56,985 nucleotides of DNA from positions 1 through 56,985 of the forward strand of contig MU277681.1 in assembly GCA_022385805.1 (NCBI GenBank), read 5' to 3'. The translations under genes were made by a program, and so were the position numbers. Each line of letters opens with the position of its first letter. The stretch's first letter is position 1. The DNA comes from Pilatotrama ljubarskyi. Lineage: Eukaryota; Basidiomycota; Agaricomycetes; Polyporales; Polyporaceae. Shown here piece after piece: positions 22,441 through 32,938 of this stretch. A model generated the notes under the pieces. It made no database searches. It was not told the DNA's origin and saw only the letters and a list, made by a program, of their open reading frames with translations.

Positions 22441-24760
22441 TCACCTACCATCCACAGCCGTAGTCGAGCGCGCATGCACGCTCGGGCCCCTCGACAGCGC
22501 CGACACGGACGCAGAAGCCGAGTCCGTGCCCGTGCCCAAGACGCCCGACGTCGTCGTCATCCCCGCCGCGGACTTCGCGTCGTCGCGGTCGTCGGCGCTC
22601 GCGTCCGAGATGTCCATCGTCGCGGAGCTCTTGGCGTTGTTCGCGAACCAGGAGCTCTGGCTACGGAGTTGGCGGATGCTCTGTGTGGTGTGCGGGGTGT
22701 GAGATACGGGGAACAAGGGGGTGAGGCGGCATATGGAGGGACATACGGGGATTATGGGCGGCCGCTCAGGGAGGGAAGCCTAGGAAGAAGCGTGTTCAAC
22801 GCTCGGAAGAATGGGCGGTTTGAGGAGGACTTACCCCGTTTAGCTCCCGTTCGAGGCGATACCGGAGCTGCGCGTCAGCGATCTCAGCGTCACGGGCGAG
22901 GCCGTTGACGATGTCGCGGCTGTTCAAGCTGGGATAGAGCAGAGATCAGTAGACTTTTCTCGCAAACAGGTGGAAACCACCGTAGCTCTTACCTTGAAAG
23001 CATGGCCAGTGCGTGGACTGTAGACGGCAGCAATGAATATGAGCAGATGCCTTAGCACGGACAGACGTGCTGACCTTTGCTGCTCGCCATGTGAAATGAG
23101 ATCCAGACTAGTCGTGGACGCGCTGCGAAGTACTACATGCAATGAACAGGTGAGACAAGGTGGGAAAGCCAGGCTCGGGACCCACGGTGATCGTAGTGAG
23201 GAGTTGGAGGAGTCTGGGAGGGATGTGACAGGTGAGCATGTGCAGCCTGAGTAGTACATCCGGCACGTACGTCGACAGCACTCCGCGGTTGACCATGTTC
23301 ACACATGCATCCCGGACAGTGCCCTTGCTGCGTAGAACCCCCTTGAGTGTCGATCTAAGGCGTATACATGAAGACGGTGCACCTCGATTCACATTTGCAC
23401 TTTGAGCACAACCAGTAGAGCGACGCGTTGATCATGACGTCTGCGGCGATCTGCAGACCTGCACCCGCAGCTGACAAGCCCTATAAGCACGAGGGCGACG
23501 GTTAGCGTGCATCACATTATCGGGAGCGCCGGTATGACTTACGTCGACGTATACTGGATGGTGGGGGTTTGCGACGCCGAAGTCGGTACTGCATGAGGGC
23601 GTGGGTTAGCTCAACAATTAAGCTAAGACGCGGCCTGTGCGAGGAAAATCTCACGCTTGGACGGTGGCAGCTAGTCGCGCCGGATGGATCAGGAGGTCAA
23701 AGGAAACGCGGAGCGTAGATGCGGGACATACCGAGACCGACGACTGCAAGGGACGAAGTGAGAGTCAGCCAAAGGATCAATGTCATGATACCATGATGCA
23801 GGACGCACTCAATGCGGTAGTGGCAACCATGCCCTAATAATGCTCAACCGTTCGTCTTCCTCAGCTTTTTCTCTGGGATTACGCCACTCACTATGAACAC
23901 GGGCAGGTACCAGTATCGTCTTCCCACTTCCCTCACGAGGTCAGCTATTCTTGTGCATATGCTCAGTAGTGCTGAGTAACGCACGGAGCCACACTCGGAC
24001 GACGAAGAATCTGGCAGAGCAGAGTGAAGCATGAGCATGGTGCTTCAGAGGATGCGCATGAGTGCCACTCACATCTGGACGATGAAGACTACTGCAAACT
24101 GTGTATGCGAGAAGACCAGGCCGTTCAGCACCCACTCTTACGGTGCAGGATTGGGATGTGCTCACGGAGAAAGCACGCTCGACCTATCGTCAGCGACACT
24201 TAGACGTGAGCGGCTGGTGATTGCACGACCAGAGAAGCACGACACGGACCTCGACGCTGCTGAATATGGTCCGCAACGTCAGACATATCTTCTGGATGAT
24301 GCACACAGGCGGCTATATCCCCGACTCACCCAGGGACCTCGATAGCGGCGAAGCTAAGACCACGGCGCGCGACGGCGAACATATATACAGCCTGTATCGA
24401 CAGCGCCATGGTGGTGGAATCGAACAGCCATAGGAGTAGAACCTGGAGGCACGCTCTCGTGTTCGATTGAGCTCTCTAGCGGTGTTCGTAAGACAGTTGC
24501 GTACGAGAAACTTCATGGCAGTGGTATCTCTCCGGAAGCGGTCGAAGTACTGGAGGTTCTGCAGGAACGTGAGGCCGTAGAACCTTCACAGTCTCAGGTC
24601 AGACCTTGATCTGGAAGAACAGGGTGGGGAAACCGAGACCGACACGGGGTACTCGTATGTTGTGTGCTGGAACTCACATGGCCGTAAATATCGTACCGAG
24701 GACGTACACGCCAACGGTGCTGTCCTGGGATACATTGTCTGACGGAGTCGGCCACCACAT
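22441..24760 (-). CDS. DUF6534-type multi-pass membrane protein
   Basis: Many short exons from the ATG at 24758-24760 (MWWPTPSDNVSQDSTVG) to a stop at 22441-22443. The pieces follow the order of the basidiomycete DUF6534 family: STVGVYVLGTIFTAM, FYGLTFLQNLQYFDRFRRD, VLLLWLFDSTTMALSIQAVY, an FFVVRVWLR segment, RRYWYLPVFIVSGV, GLSAAGAGLQIAADVMINAS, and then a cytosolic tail. Each hydrophobic piece would be one helix of a seven-span protein, with the GLTFLQNLQYFDRF and FFVVRVW blocks being family signatures. The last exon (SIRQLRSQSSWFANNAKSS onwards) is Ser/Thr/Asp-rich and disordered. Exon boundaries in the middle (23500-24300) are uncertain. The molecular role of the family is unknown; a plasma-membrane sensor is sometimes suggested for it by topology only. 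Confidence 0.75.
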
Positions 24761-25344
24761 CGCAGACAAGGCAGGAGGAGAGGAGGAGAGGAGAGGTAGG
24801 GAGGGCGGAGGGGAGGGAGATAGTGGGACGCGCGACGTGCTGCAGCGGCACGGGCGTTATATGCGCTCGCAGACGATTGGAAGACTCCGTGACCCGGTGG
24901 ATGCGCTCTTGGGGCCGTTCTTCCAAGCAAGCAAGGGCGGGACCGGGCTTCTGTTGTCTCCGCACATGTGCCGCATATATGCGCTGAAGCTGCGACATGA
25001 CGGTTCGTTCGCAATGGTGAGAGGCTTGTCAGTGAGGTTTACCTCACGAGAGTCATCGTCCACGTATCCTCTGGCACGCCTCGGGTCTACGGTCACGCTC
25101 GCAGGGGGCGGGCGAAGCAAGAAACGTGCGTTCGGCTTTTGTGCGAATCATGGAAGATTTACGTTGCAGCGATGTGACATACTCACTGGGGCAACGCGAG
25201 CCTTCTTGCTACTCGAGCGTTCGTTTCTCGGCGATAAAACTCCCCTTTCGTGAACATGTGTGCGGACCAAGACGGCTCTCAGCCACGGCGAGAAGTTCCC
25301 GGATTATGGAAGCGTAAAATAACAAAGGACGAACGGCGATAGGA
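24761..25344. other. Intergenic, no gene seen
   Basis: About 580 nt upstream of the DUF6534 gene and downstream of the mitochondrial ribosomal gene. It should hold the DUF6534 promoter. A purine-rich stretch (24775-24822) is the only compositional feature. Confidence 0.5.
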
Positions 25345-26047
25345 CTACTTCTTCTTTACAGTCTTCATCCTGATCCTCTCGTTGCCCACGATGATGCCCT
25401 GGGCACAACATAAACGGACAGCATGGTATACATGAGATGAGAAGACGCACCTTGCCCTTGTACGGCTCTGGTGGCCTCCACCTTCTTATTTGCGCAGCAA
25501 AAAGCCCAAGCTTGTGCTTGTCGGTACAGCTGAGTACAATCTTCGTCGGCTGGGGCACCTCAATCTTGATGTGGTCCGGAACGGACACAAAGACAGAGTG
25601 GGAGAACCCGAGCTTCATGTTCAGGCGCTGTCCGCTGCGGCCGTCTCCCTTTCCCATGGGGTCAGGCTCCAAGGCGGCACGATAACCGACACCGACGAGG
25701 TAGACGGGGGTGGTGAAGCCCTCGGTCATGCCGATGATGGCGTTGTGGATGAGGGTGCGGGTGAGGCCCCACATGGACCGCTGCTTGCGCTCCTTCGGGT
25801 TTTCGACGGCGACAGCAATGGTGTTCGGCGCGATGTCGGAGAGCTTCATGAACGGCATGAGGGGGACGGATGTCTCGCCGAGAGGGCCCTTGACGGTGAC
25901 GGCGGTGGGCGAGGGCGCGAGGGAGACGGAGGGGGGGTAGACGATGGGCTGCTTGCCGATGTGGGAGATGAGCCCTGCGCGTGCGGGGGCAGAGGCGTGG
26001 AAGGCGCGGAGGGCATGGCTGGCCTGCGCCTGCCACCGGACGGTCAT
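25345..26047 (-). CDS. mrpl6: Mitochondrial large-subunit ribosomal protein uL6m
   Basis: Two exons (26047-25451 and 25398-25345) give 216 residues. The start (MTVRWQAQASHALRAFHASA) is a basic, hydroxylated leader typical of mitochondrial import. The mature part begins SHIGKQPIVYPPSVSLA and follows bacterial L6: VTVKGPLGETSVPLMPF, SMWGLTRTLIHNAIIGMTEG, VYLVGVGYRAAL, KLGFSHSVFVSVP, and IRRWRPPEPYKGKGI spanning the intron, which equals the conserved R-x-x-EPYKGKGI of L6. The end is NERIRMKTVKKK. The protein binds 23S-type rRNA near the sarcin-ricin loop of the mitoribosome. An upstream in-frame ATG would add 17 residues, but the inner start gives the better leader. Confidence 0.92.
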
Positions 26048-26326
26048 CCTCTCCAGTCGAGTCGGTGGACGTGCTCTCGCTCGCTCGCCAACGGCCACCC
26101 AATTTCTTGCAGCGCGCCGTGACGGTCACCCGTCTACGCTGTGACATGGCGTCACAGGACGCGGTAGCACGACGCGTGCACGTGAGAGCCACTGATTCCG
26201 AAAATGACAAGTTTCTTGAGTCTGTCCGCAGTGTCCGGTGGGCTCGTAAAGCAGCGGCTCTTCAGCTTTCCAGCCACTAGATCATCCTTTACTGTTCATC
26301 GATTCCAACCTACGCTACTCAGGAAA

Positions 26327-27911
26327 ATGTCTGCCAGCGCAGCCCTCACGAAACTCCCCTCGCCGCTCCGGGATCTCGTCGTCGGTGCAGCCCAGGACGG
26401 CAGCGAGGACTTTGGCAAGTCCGAGAAGGACAAGGCAGAGGTCGCGGACTGGATCGACAAGGTCGCCCGGGGCGACGTCGCAAAACCTGACAACTTCAAG
26501 GTGAATATTTGAGTGTTGGTGCTATCGTGTGCACCATGCAAGTAACGGGATTGACCAGAAGATGTTGGCAGGATCTTGAAGCGACCCTCGTACCCCGCAC
26601 CTACCTCGTGAGCAACTACTTCACCGCCGCAGACGTCGCACTCTATGGCGCCCTCCACCCCGTACTCGTACGTGAACAGTCCGCCAGATAGCCTGTACAA
26701 TCACAGAGACGGCCATGACAGTCCCAGCTCCAACCCGCACAATACTACACCCACCCCGCCATCACCCGCTACTTTGACCACATCCAGCACCGTCCCTCAG
26801 TCCGCAAAGCCGCAGAGCCACTAGCGCCCGCCTTCTCCGTCGTCTCGCTCGACCTCGAGAACGCTCCGCACCAGGCGCGCACCGCAGAGCCGCCCAAGAA
26901 GAAGGAAAAGGCCAAGGCCGCACCCACCGCCGACAGTCAGGCGCCAGCTGAGAAGGCGGACAAGGTAGCGGCGAAAGCGGACAAGAAGGCGAAGAAGGCG
27001 GAGGAACAGAGCGCAAAGGCCGCTGCTCAGCAGCCGGCCGAGAAAGTCGAGAAGGGCGAGAAGGAGGGCAAGGCGCAGAAGAAGGAGAAGAAGGCGAAAG
27101 AGCCCAAGGCCGCAAACGAGGGTGGCGACAAGAAGAAGGGAGCGGCGGAGGAGGCGGGCGAGCCTGTGCCGTCTATGATCGACCTCCGGGTAGGGCACAT
27201 CGTCGACAGTGAGTCGTCTTCTATATTTGTACGGGCAGAGAGGTAAAACTGCGTGCTACAGTCAAGAAGCACCCCGACGCGGACGGCCTGTATGTCGAGG
27301 TACGCCCCTTTTTAGTTATGCGTGCATCGACCGACGTGTTAACAGCACATTCTAGCAAATCGACTTCGGCGAGGAGACCGGCCCGCGGACAGTCGTCTCT
27401 GGTCTCGTAAACTACATCCCCATAGAGGACATGCGTGACAAGTACCTCGTCGGAGTCGTAAGTCGCCTGATCCTTGGCATGCATTTCTGCTCTCTGCTCA
27501 CACAAAGTCCGTAGTGCAACCTGAAGCCCGCAAACATGCGCGGCGTCAAGTCCTTCGCCATGGTCCTTTGCGTACGTTTTCCCCTCCTCCCTTCCCCTCA
27601 CTCACACTAACACTCATCCCCTCCCACAGGCGACCCACAAAGACGGCAAAGACGCCGGGATCGAGCTCGTCCAGCCCCCAGCCGGCTCCAAGCCGGGCGA
27701 GCGCGTGTACTTCGAGGGGTTCGAGGACGCCCAGCCGCTCGCGCAGCTCAACCCGAAGAAGAAGATCTTCGAGACGATCCAGCCGGGCTTTACGACGCTC
27801 GAGACGCGCGAGGCCGCGTGGGTCGACCCCGCGACGAAGGCGGTGCACCGTATCCGGACGAAGGACGGCGTGTGCGTCGCGCCGAGGTTCGTGGGCGCGT
27901 CGTTGTCGTGA
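26327..27911 (+). CDS. arc1: Arc1-like tRNA-binding cofactor (EMAP-II domain)
   Basis: A multi-exon gene from MSASAALTKLPSPLRDL at 26327 to the stop at 27909-27911. An N-terminal GST-C-like piece (VPRTYLVSNYFTAADVALYG) is followed by a Lys/Ala/Glu-rich linker of about 100 residues, and then by the tRNA-binding OB fold: MIDLRVGHIVDIKKHPDADG, LYVEQIDFGEETGPRTVVSG, NLKPANMRGVKSFAMVLCAT and the EMAP-II-like tail. This order matches yeast Arc1p, which binds tRNA and holds methionyl- and glutamyl-tRNA synthetases together in the cytosol. The GST-like part is short compared with Arc1p and the linker is very basic, which favours tRNA binding. An in-frame ATG at 26204 would add 41 residues with a possible mitochondrial leader; I prefer 26327. 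The start region is divergent from mrpl6 with a gap of about 280 nt. Confidence 0.88.
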
Positions 27912-28197
27912 GGCGGGAAATGTGGAAGTGGAAGTCGATAGCCCGGAGGGCTTGTATTTGTCGTGATATAGAGAATCGATTTGCTTTTGAAGTGGACGCG
28001 TGATTTTGTGGCTGTTATGGCTCCGCAACGACGCAGACATCGCTGAACGTCCAGGTATATCTAAGATGTATGACATTCACTCTGCTGCGGGAACGGGGCT
28101 ACTGTACAGGTCAGCATTTAGAAGTCGTTTGTGATCCAAAAAATATGCTGGTGTCTGGATCTTTCATCCATGCTCCTCCTCCTGAGCTGTCCTACCT

Positions 28198-29760
28198 TCA
28201 GTCAGCATCATACCGCCCCTTGCCCGTATCGAAGTTCGTCGTGACTTTCCGCAGCAGGAAATCGCCGTACACGACCGGCTGGTACGTCTTGCGCGGGCCC
28301 CGGAGCCCACGCACCCCGCGCTCCTCTTCTTGCAGGCGGAGGGCGGCGGGCAGCGGCTCGATGCGCGCGTCGAAGTTTGGTTCGAAGAAAAAGGGGATCC
28401 TGTACGTGTCATCAGTCGTCTAGATGCATGACGTCATTTCTCGGCACTGAGGGACTTACGAAACGCTATGGGGACGTAGGGAAGGTCCAAGTTCAAGTGA
28501 AGAGGGAGAACGAGAGCGGAGAAGGCGCACCGGTAGTTGGAACCCTTGTGTACGACACGATGGAGCGTGCTCTGATACAGGCCGTTCGTCCACACCTCCC
28601 ACACTTTTGAGTCATGAAAACGTCAGTCCGCATGCAGCTGCGAGGATAGGAGGTCCCTGGGCTGCTTACTTTCGCCGATGTTGCAGACCACGCATCCCGG
28701 AATGGGGTCGGCGTTGACCCACCGGCCGCCGTCTTCCACTTCTTGCTCCGCGGGTAGAGAGTCCGCCTTCTCGACGAGTAGCCCGGGTTGGGTGAGGAAC
28801 ACCTGGAGCGCGCCTGGGGTGGGGTCGGCGTGGAGGAATCTGGTGGCAAGGTCAGTAAGCAATTACGGAAGCCGATGCTTGAAGGGCAATTCACGTCAGG
28901 CATCCGTAGTCTCTAAGCAGTGCAGATCATCAGTATAGCATTCATCAGGCCACGTTTGAAGTACTGAAAGTACCTGTGGGCGCCGCAGGAGAAACCGTCG
29001 TAGTTCTCAGGCAGAGGAGGGTATCCTATAATACCACTCTCAGTACCCGGTAAGAGGAAGGGGAATGTAGTGGGATGTCCCTCACCTATCACTCGCATGA
29101 CCCAGAAGCTGTCGTCGACCTTGCTCCGCAGCTCAGCCCATTCGTCCGGAGTCATTCCAAGGCCAGTAGCCATCCTGACGCGGCCATGTCAAACGGTAAT
29201 ATCTTGGATCAGAGGTGCGAGCGGCGCACGCTTCCATCACAACCATGCCCAGCTTCTTCATCTTCTCGATCCACCGTTCATATTTCTCCTTGAAACCGGG
29301 AACTTTAGGCCATTGGTTCTCGCCCCAGAGCGGCTTGCTCTTGTCCGGGTTCTCCACGGGCCGGTAGAAATCTATGGCTTCGTGATTGTCTGCCTTTCCA
29401 TTGGTTACATTTTCTTTCAACCGTTGGTAACCTAGATTCCGTCAGCGACCGAATGAAGGCGGAAGGAATGAACAGACCTCTCGCGCCGTCCTCCTTCGTC
29501 ATGGAGATCTCATCCTTCTCCTCCTGCGGCTGTGCAAAGAATTCACGAGCGAGCCGCGTGAGTTCCTCCAGCTCAGACGGGTCTACGTAGGACGAAATGT
29601 CGAGGTAGAAGAATCCGTATTCCGAGCACGCTGCATGAAGCGCTGCCGCAGCGGATAGCCGTCCATGGGCTTGCGGGTGCAGGAACGGCTCTACGTCGAT
29701 GATAGGCAGCGCCGCGAGCTTGGGGGCATTGAGTGTACTGGGACTGTCGATATCGCCCAT
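28198..29760 (-). CDS. 2-oxoglutarate/Fe(II) dioxygenase (isopenicillin-N-synthase-like fold)
   Basis: A multi-exon gene from MGDIDSPSTLNAPKLAALPI (29760) to the TGA at 28198-28200. The DIOX_N domain shows as LPIIDVEPFLHPQ, ACSEYGFFYLDISSYVDP and REFFAQPQEEKDEISM. NHEAIDFYRPVENP is the family's substrate-side motif. The catalytic domain gives the iron ligands H-x-D (GAHRDYGCLTFLHADPTPGA, two introns within) and the distal His in NGLYQSTLHRV, with the co-substrate Arg in NYRVSIPFFFEPN. All key residues are present. Oxidation of a small molecule in the cytosol is the expected reaction. The substrate is unknown, and no biosynthetic partners sit nearby, so a role in a metabolite cluster is not supported. 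Confidence 0.88.
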
Positions 29761-30119
29761 GATGAGCGTGGATGTCGTTGTGAAGAGGGGGAGCTGCGTA
29801 CACGCCCTGGCGTGGGGTCTCGTCGAGTCCGAGTCTGTATGACCGCGCCGTGCTCAGTGCTACTTGAGTACTTAGAGTACTGCACTTGCTATTCATAGGA
29901 ACGCGTCAGGGTTCGCGGGGAAGATAAGATAACCCTCTTCCGAGTAGGAGATTAGATTAGATGGGGAGACGCCCGTTACGCTCTCAGCCGCTGTGCAAGT
30001 TGGCGAGAACGCGCATCTTGACGCGTACGGCCTCCTTACTGCACACGTTCCTTCTGCGCTTCGCACCCCCAGACGACACCATACAAAGGTCCCCTCATAC
30101 CAACTTGCTGCGTAAGACG
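29761..30119. other. Divergent promoter region
   Basis: 359 nt between the start codons of the dioxygenase (-) and the histone-fold gene (+). No clear TATA box or other motif. Confidence 0.45.
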
Positions 30120-31562
30120 ATGGCGCAGTCCTTCACCGCGATGTCAACAGACGGGCGCCGTTCACTCGCAGGCACGACCTCCGGGTTCACTTCCGAGGTG
30201 GATGAAGAGGAGATCGACCAGCTCGACTCTGGTTTGGACGATGAAGAAGACGAGATGGAACCCGAGGTGGAGGAGGATGAGAGCCCGTCTGCCCTCAAGG
30301 GTCGGCGGAAGCTTGGCGTCCGGACACCTGGACATACGCTGGTCCCTCAGGACAAGCTGGACAATATCCTACAGGCGGAAGGTACGTCTTGAAGGAACGC
30401 TCGGGCCATGCTTGGCTTAACTTATCCTGGTAATTCAGGTGCTGGACCGCACATGTCCAAGGAAGCTGTGTACATGCTGTCGATAGCCACCGTGAGCACT
30501 CCGCCCTATGCGGCGTCCTAATATGCTCATTGGAACATGTAGGAAGAGTTTATCAAGAAACTCGCGGAAGCCGGATATAGGAAAACCGTATCTGAGAACC
30601 GTCAGCACGTGCAATACCGCGACCTCGGTGAGTATACAAGCATCGTTACCTGACTAGTTCTCAGTCGGGGTACAGCGAAAGTTACTTCCCAGCAATCCGC
30701 TTTCAAGTTCCTACAAGGTGAAGAATGTTCCGATGATTACTCGACATATGTATCGCTCACCCACGTCGCTACAGACACTATCCCGAAACCTATCTCGATT
30801 GTAGAAGCAATGGCGCGGCGGGCGGCGAAAGAGCGCCAACTGCTAGAAGACGACCCTGCCATTTCAGCCATGACCCCATCCTCTCCTCCCTTCATGCCGA
30901 ACATGCCCAGCGTCTCCGCCAGTATCAGCACCGCAGCGAAACCAAAGCCAGCAGTACGTCAATCCCTGCCAGCAGACTTGAATGGCGCACAAAAGCCGAA
31001 CGGCAGCGCGAGCGCCGCCCCAGGCTCTCCCAGTGCCGTGGCGAGTGCATCCAGCGCATCTGCACGGCAGCGATACCGCGACAGCAACGGTCGGTGGCGC
31101 AAGGGCGCAACCGCGAACGGCACCTCTCATAGGGAAGGTACCCCGAGTAGTACGGGTACGCGAGCTAGTAGCGCGCGGATCAGGAACAGGTCAGCCAGGG
31201 CACGCGAAGCTGCGGAGGCAGAGCAACCCGGTAGCCACGCAGCATACCAGAACGGCGGGACCTCGGCGTCGGCGAATGGGCGGAGTGCCCCCAGCGCCAG
31301 TATGCATCAGGGTGAGTGAACCCTGTGAGATGCTCGTCGCAGCAGTGTGGTTGTTCATGGCGAACTGTTGTCGGGTGCAGATGTGCATGCGTCGCCAGGT
31401 GCGGTGGCGCAACCTGAGTCGTGGGCGTCGGGGCAATTCACCGGACCTGCTAGCGGGTATCTGGAAGATGGCAACCGTCTATCCTTCAATGGTCGGAACG
31501 GCATGACAGACAATCCCGGACGGACGATTTACTCTCAACAGCGCCCTCCTCAACCTCGATGA
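30120..31562 (+). CDS. Histone-fold protein of the Dpb3/POLE4/CHRAC type
   Basis: A spliced gene starting at the ATG at 30120 (MAQSFTAMSTDGRRSL); a second Met lies seven codons in. An acidic N-terminal region (EVDEEEIDQLDSGLDDEEDE) precedes a histone fold assembled from three exons: VPQDKLDNILQAEGAG, PHMSKEAVYMLSIATEEFIK, KLAEAGYRKTVSENR and VQYRDL, ending at FLQDTIPKPISIVEAM. This matches the NF-YC/CBF-type fold of DNA polymerase epsilon subunit Dpb3, POLE4 and CHRAC proteins, which pair with an H2B-like partner and bind DNA. The C-terminal half, from about residue 200, is Ser/Ala/Arg-rich (RIRNRSARAREAAEAEQ) and disordered, longer than in yeast Dpb3. Whether it serves polymerase epsilon, a remodeller or a transcription complex cannot be decided from sequence. 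Confidence 0.8.
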
Positions 31563-31783
31563 CGTGACTGTCACCATGTTCTTACTCGCTCACACGACTC
31601 ATAGTGTTCCCCACCTTGTGCTCGCAAGCATCATGCTTCCCTATGTCTACTGTACTAGGTAGGTGTTTGGAACACTCACACACAGCCACGCGTTCTGAAC
31701 TGGAGTTGACGATTACAATGCTTGCAGATAATGTAGAAATGGTGCTAGGTCGTAACATACATGGATATCCTCTGGCTGCTACT

Positions 31784-32438
31784 TCACTCGACATTAATCT
31801 GGACGCTGCCCGTGTCTTCCGCCTTCGGGACCGTGACGGTGAGTACACCGTCCTGGAGTTTCGCCGTCACCTTCGTGCTGTCAACAGGCCGTGGCAGCAC
31901 GACGGTGCGCGTGAAGCTTGTGGTTCCGGAGAAGAGCCTCTCAGTCGAGAGTGCTGTTGACTCGGGCTGCCGCTTCGTCGTCAATGCTTGAGCGCCTGCA
32001 AGTTAGCCGTCAGCATGCATGCGCGATACCGATGTAAAACGACGGAGCGAACGTACCTTCTGAAGCACCTTCGGTTGCACCTGATGACCCAGTCGCTGAT
32101 GTCGAGGATGCATCGGCCGTCTCCACCTGCCGTGGCTCCCTCGAGCGGCTGTAGACCTTGCCCTCGATCGTGAGGGTGCGGCCGCCGTCGCCGATACGGA
32201 CGTTCACGTTCTCCTTCTTCACACCGGGCAATTCCGCCTCGACGATGTACTTGTCGCCTTGTTCAGAGACGTCGACCGCAGGCCGGAGCAAGGCGGGTGA
32301 GTCGAAGAATGGGTCATCAAGGAGCGCGCGCGAGGGGCCGCCGAAGCGGTTCCTGTACGCCGGGGGCCGCCCAAGGGGCTCCTCGAGCATGCGGAAGAGG
32401 GGACGAAGTTCACGGAAGAACTGCCGTGTGAGCGACAT
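31784..32438 (-). CDS. Small heat-shock protein (Hsp20 family)
   Basis: Two exons (32438-32057 and 31995-31784) sum to 594 nt and give 197 residues. The N-terminus is MSLTRQFFRELRPLFRMLEE. The alpha-crystallin domain starts at PAVDVSEQGDKYIVEAELPG and VKKENVNVRIGDGGRTLTIE. It is interrupted by a Ser/Thr/Ala-rich insert of about 50 residues, as in fungal Hsp20/Hsp30 proteins, and resumes with RTVVLPRPVDSTKVTAKLQD and GVLTVTVPKAE, the diagnostic last strands. The C-terminal I-x-I/V motif is present as INVE with QINV. The protein is an ATP-independent holdase forming oligomers in the cytosol. Upstream lie a TATA box and a heat-shock element, so heat induction is likely. Confidence 0.93.
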
Positions 32439-32563
32439 GGTTGGTTATGAAGGTGAAAGGCGTCAAGGAAGAAGGGGGAGATGTCAGATGTGGTGGTTGG
32501 TCGTGAGAGTCGTTACACTTGTGGTCTGTGTAGTTGAGAGGCCAGGGATGCCCGAGCAGAGCG

Positions 32564-32570
32564 TTTTATA
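32564..32570 (-). promoter_or_regulatory. TATA box of hsp20
   Basis: TATAAAA on the minus strand, about 130 nt upstream of the hsp20 start codon. Confidence 0.65.
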
Positions 32571-32590
32571 CGCGCAGCGCACGGGAGCGC

Positions 32591-32603
32591 GAATTGTCTG
32601 GAA
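32591..32603 (-). promoter_or_regulatory. Heat-shock element upstream of hsp20
   Basis: On the minus strand TTC-CA-GAC-AA-TTC gives three alternating HSF subsites at exact 5-nt spacing, with one mismatch (GAC for GAA). It lies about 20 nt upstream of the TATA box. Confidence 0.6.
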
Positions 32604-32938
32604 TTGTCCCGTTTTGTCATGGGTGCTCTGGGTAGAACTCATCCGTTGTGTCATGCATGATCGAGACGGGACCAGGCATCGAACACAGTAGAAGCGCCTG
32701 CCACGTGCGGAGGTTTCGCTACCAGTACTTGTCATATATGGTAACTCCCTATCCTACCGCTTCGTGATGTTGACGTTCATTCCGGTGTGAGATGAAGTAC
32801 TGAGACGGCTAGAATACGTGTGGAATCCTACACTACTGATACAGACATAGATACATAGACAGCAGAACGAGTGTACCGCAAGCCAAGAGCTGCCTGACAG
32901 GGGCCTTCCGACCGTGTCAAACGTTGGACCCCTCCACA

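Larger units (their letters stand above)
32439..32938. other. hsp20 promoter and sgf29 3' region
   Basis: 500 nt between two minus-strand genes. It contains the hsp20 TATA box (32564-32570) and heat-shock element (32591-32603), and further right the sgf29 3' end. Confidence 0.55.

Noticed and set aside
24406..24430. GTTCGATTCC on the minus strand, like a tRNA B box
   Set aside because: The flanks do not form a T-stem, and the stretch codes for part of a DUF6534 helix.
25490..26122. 210-residue Gly/Asp-rich frame opposite mrpl6
   Set aside because: Antisense shadow of the uL6m gene.
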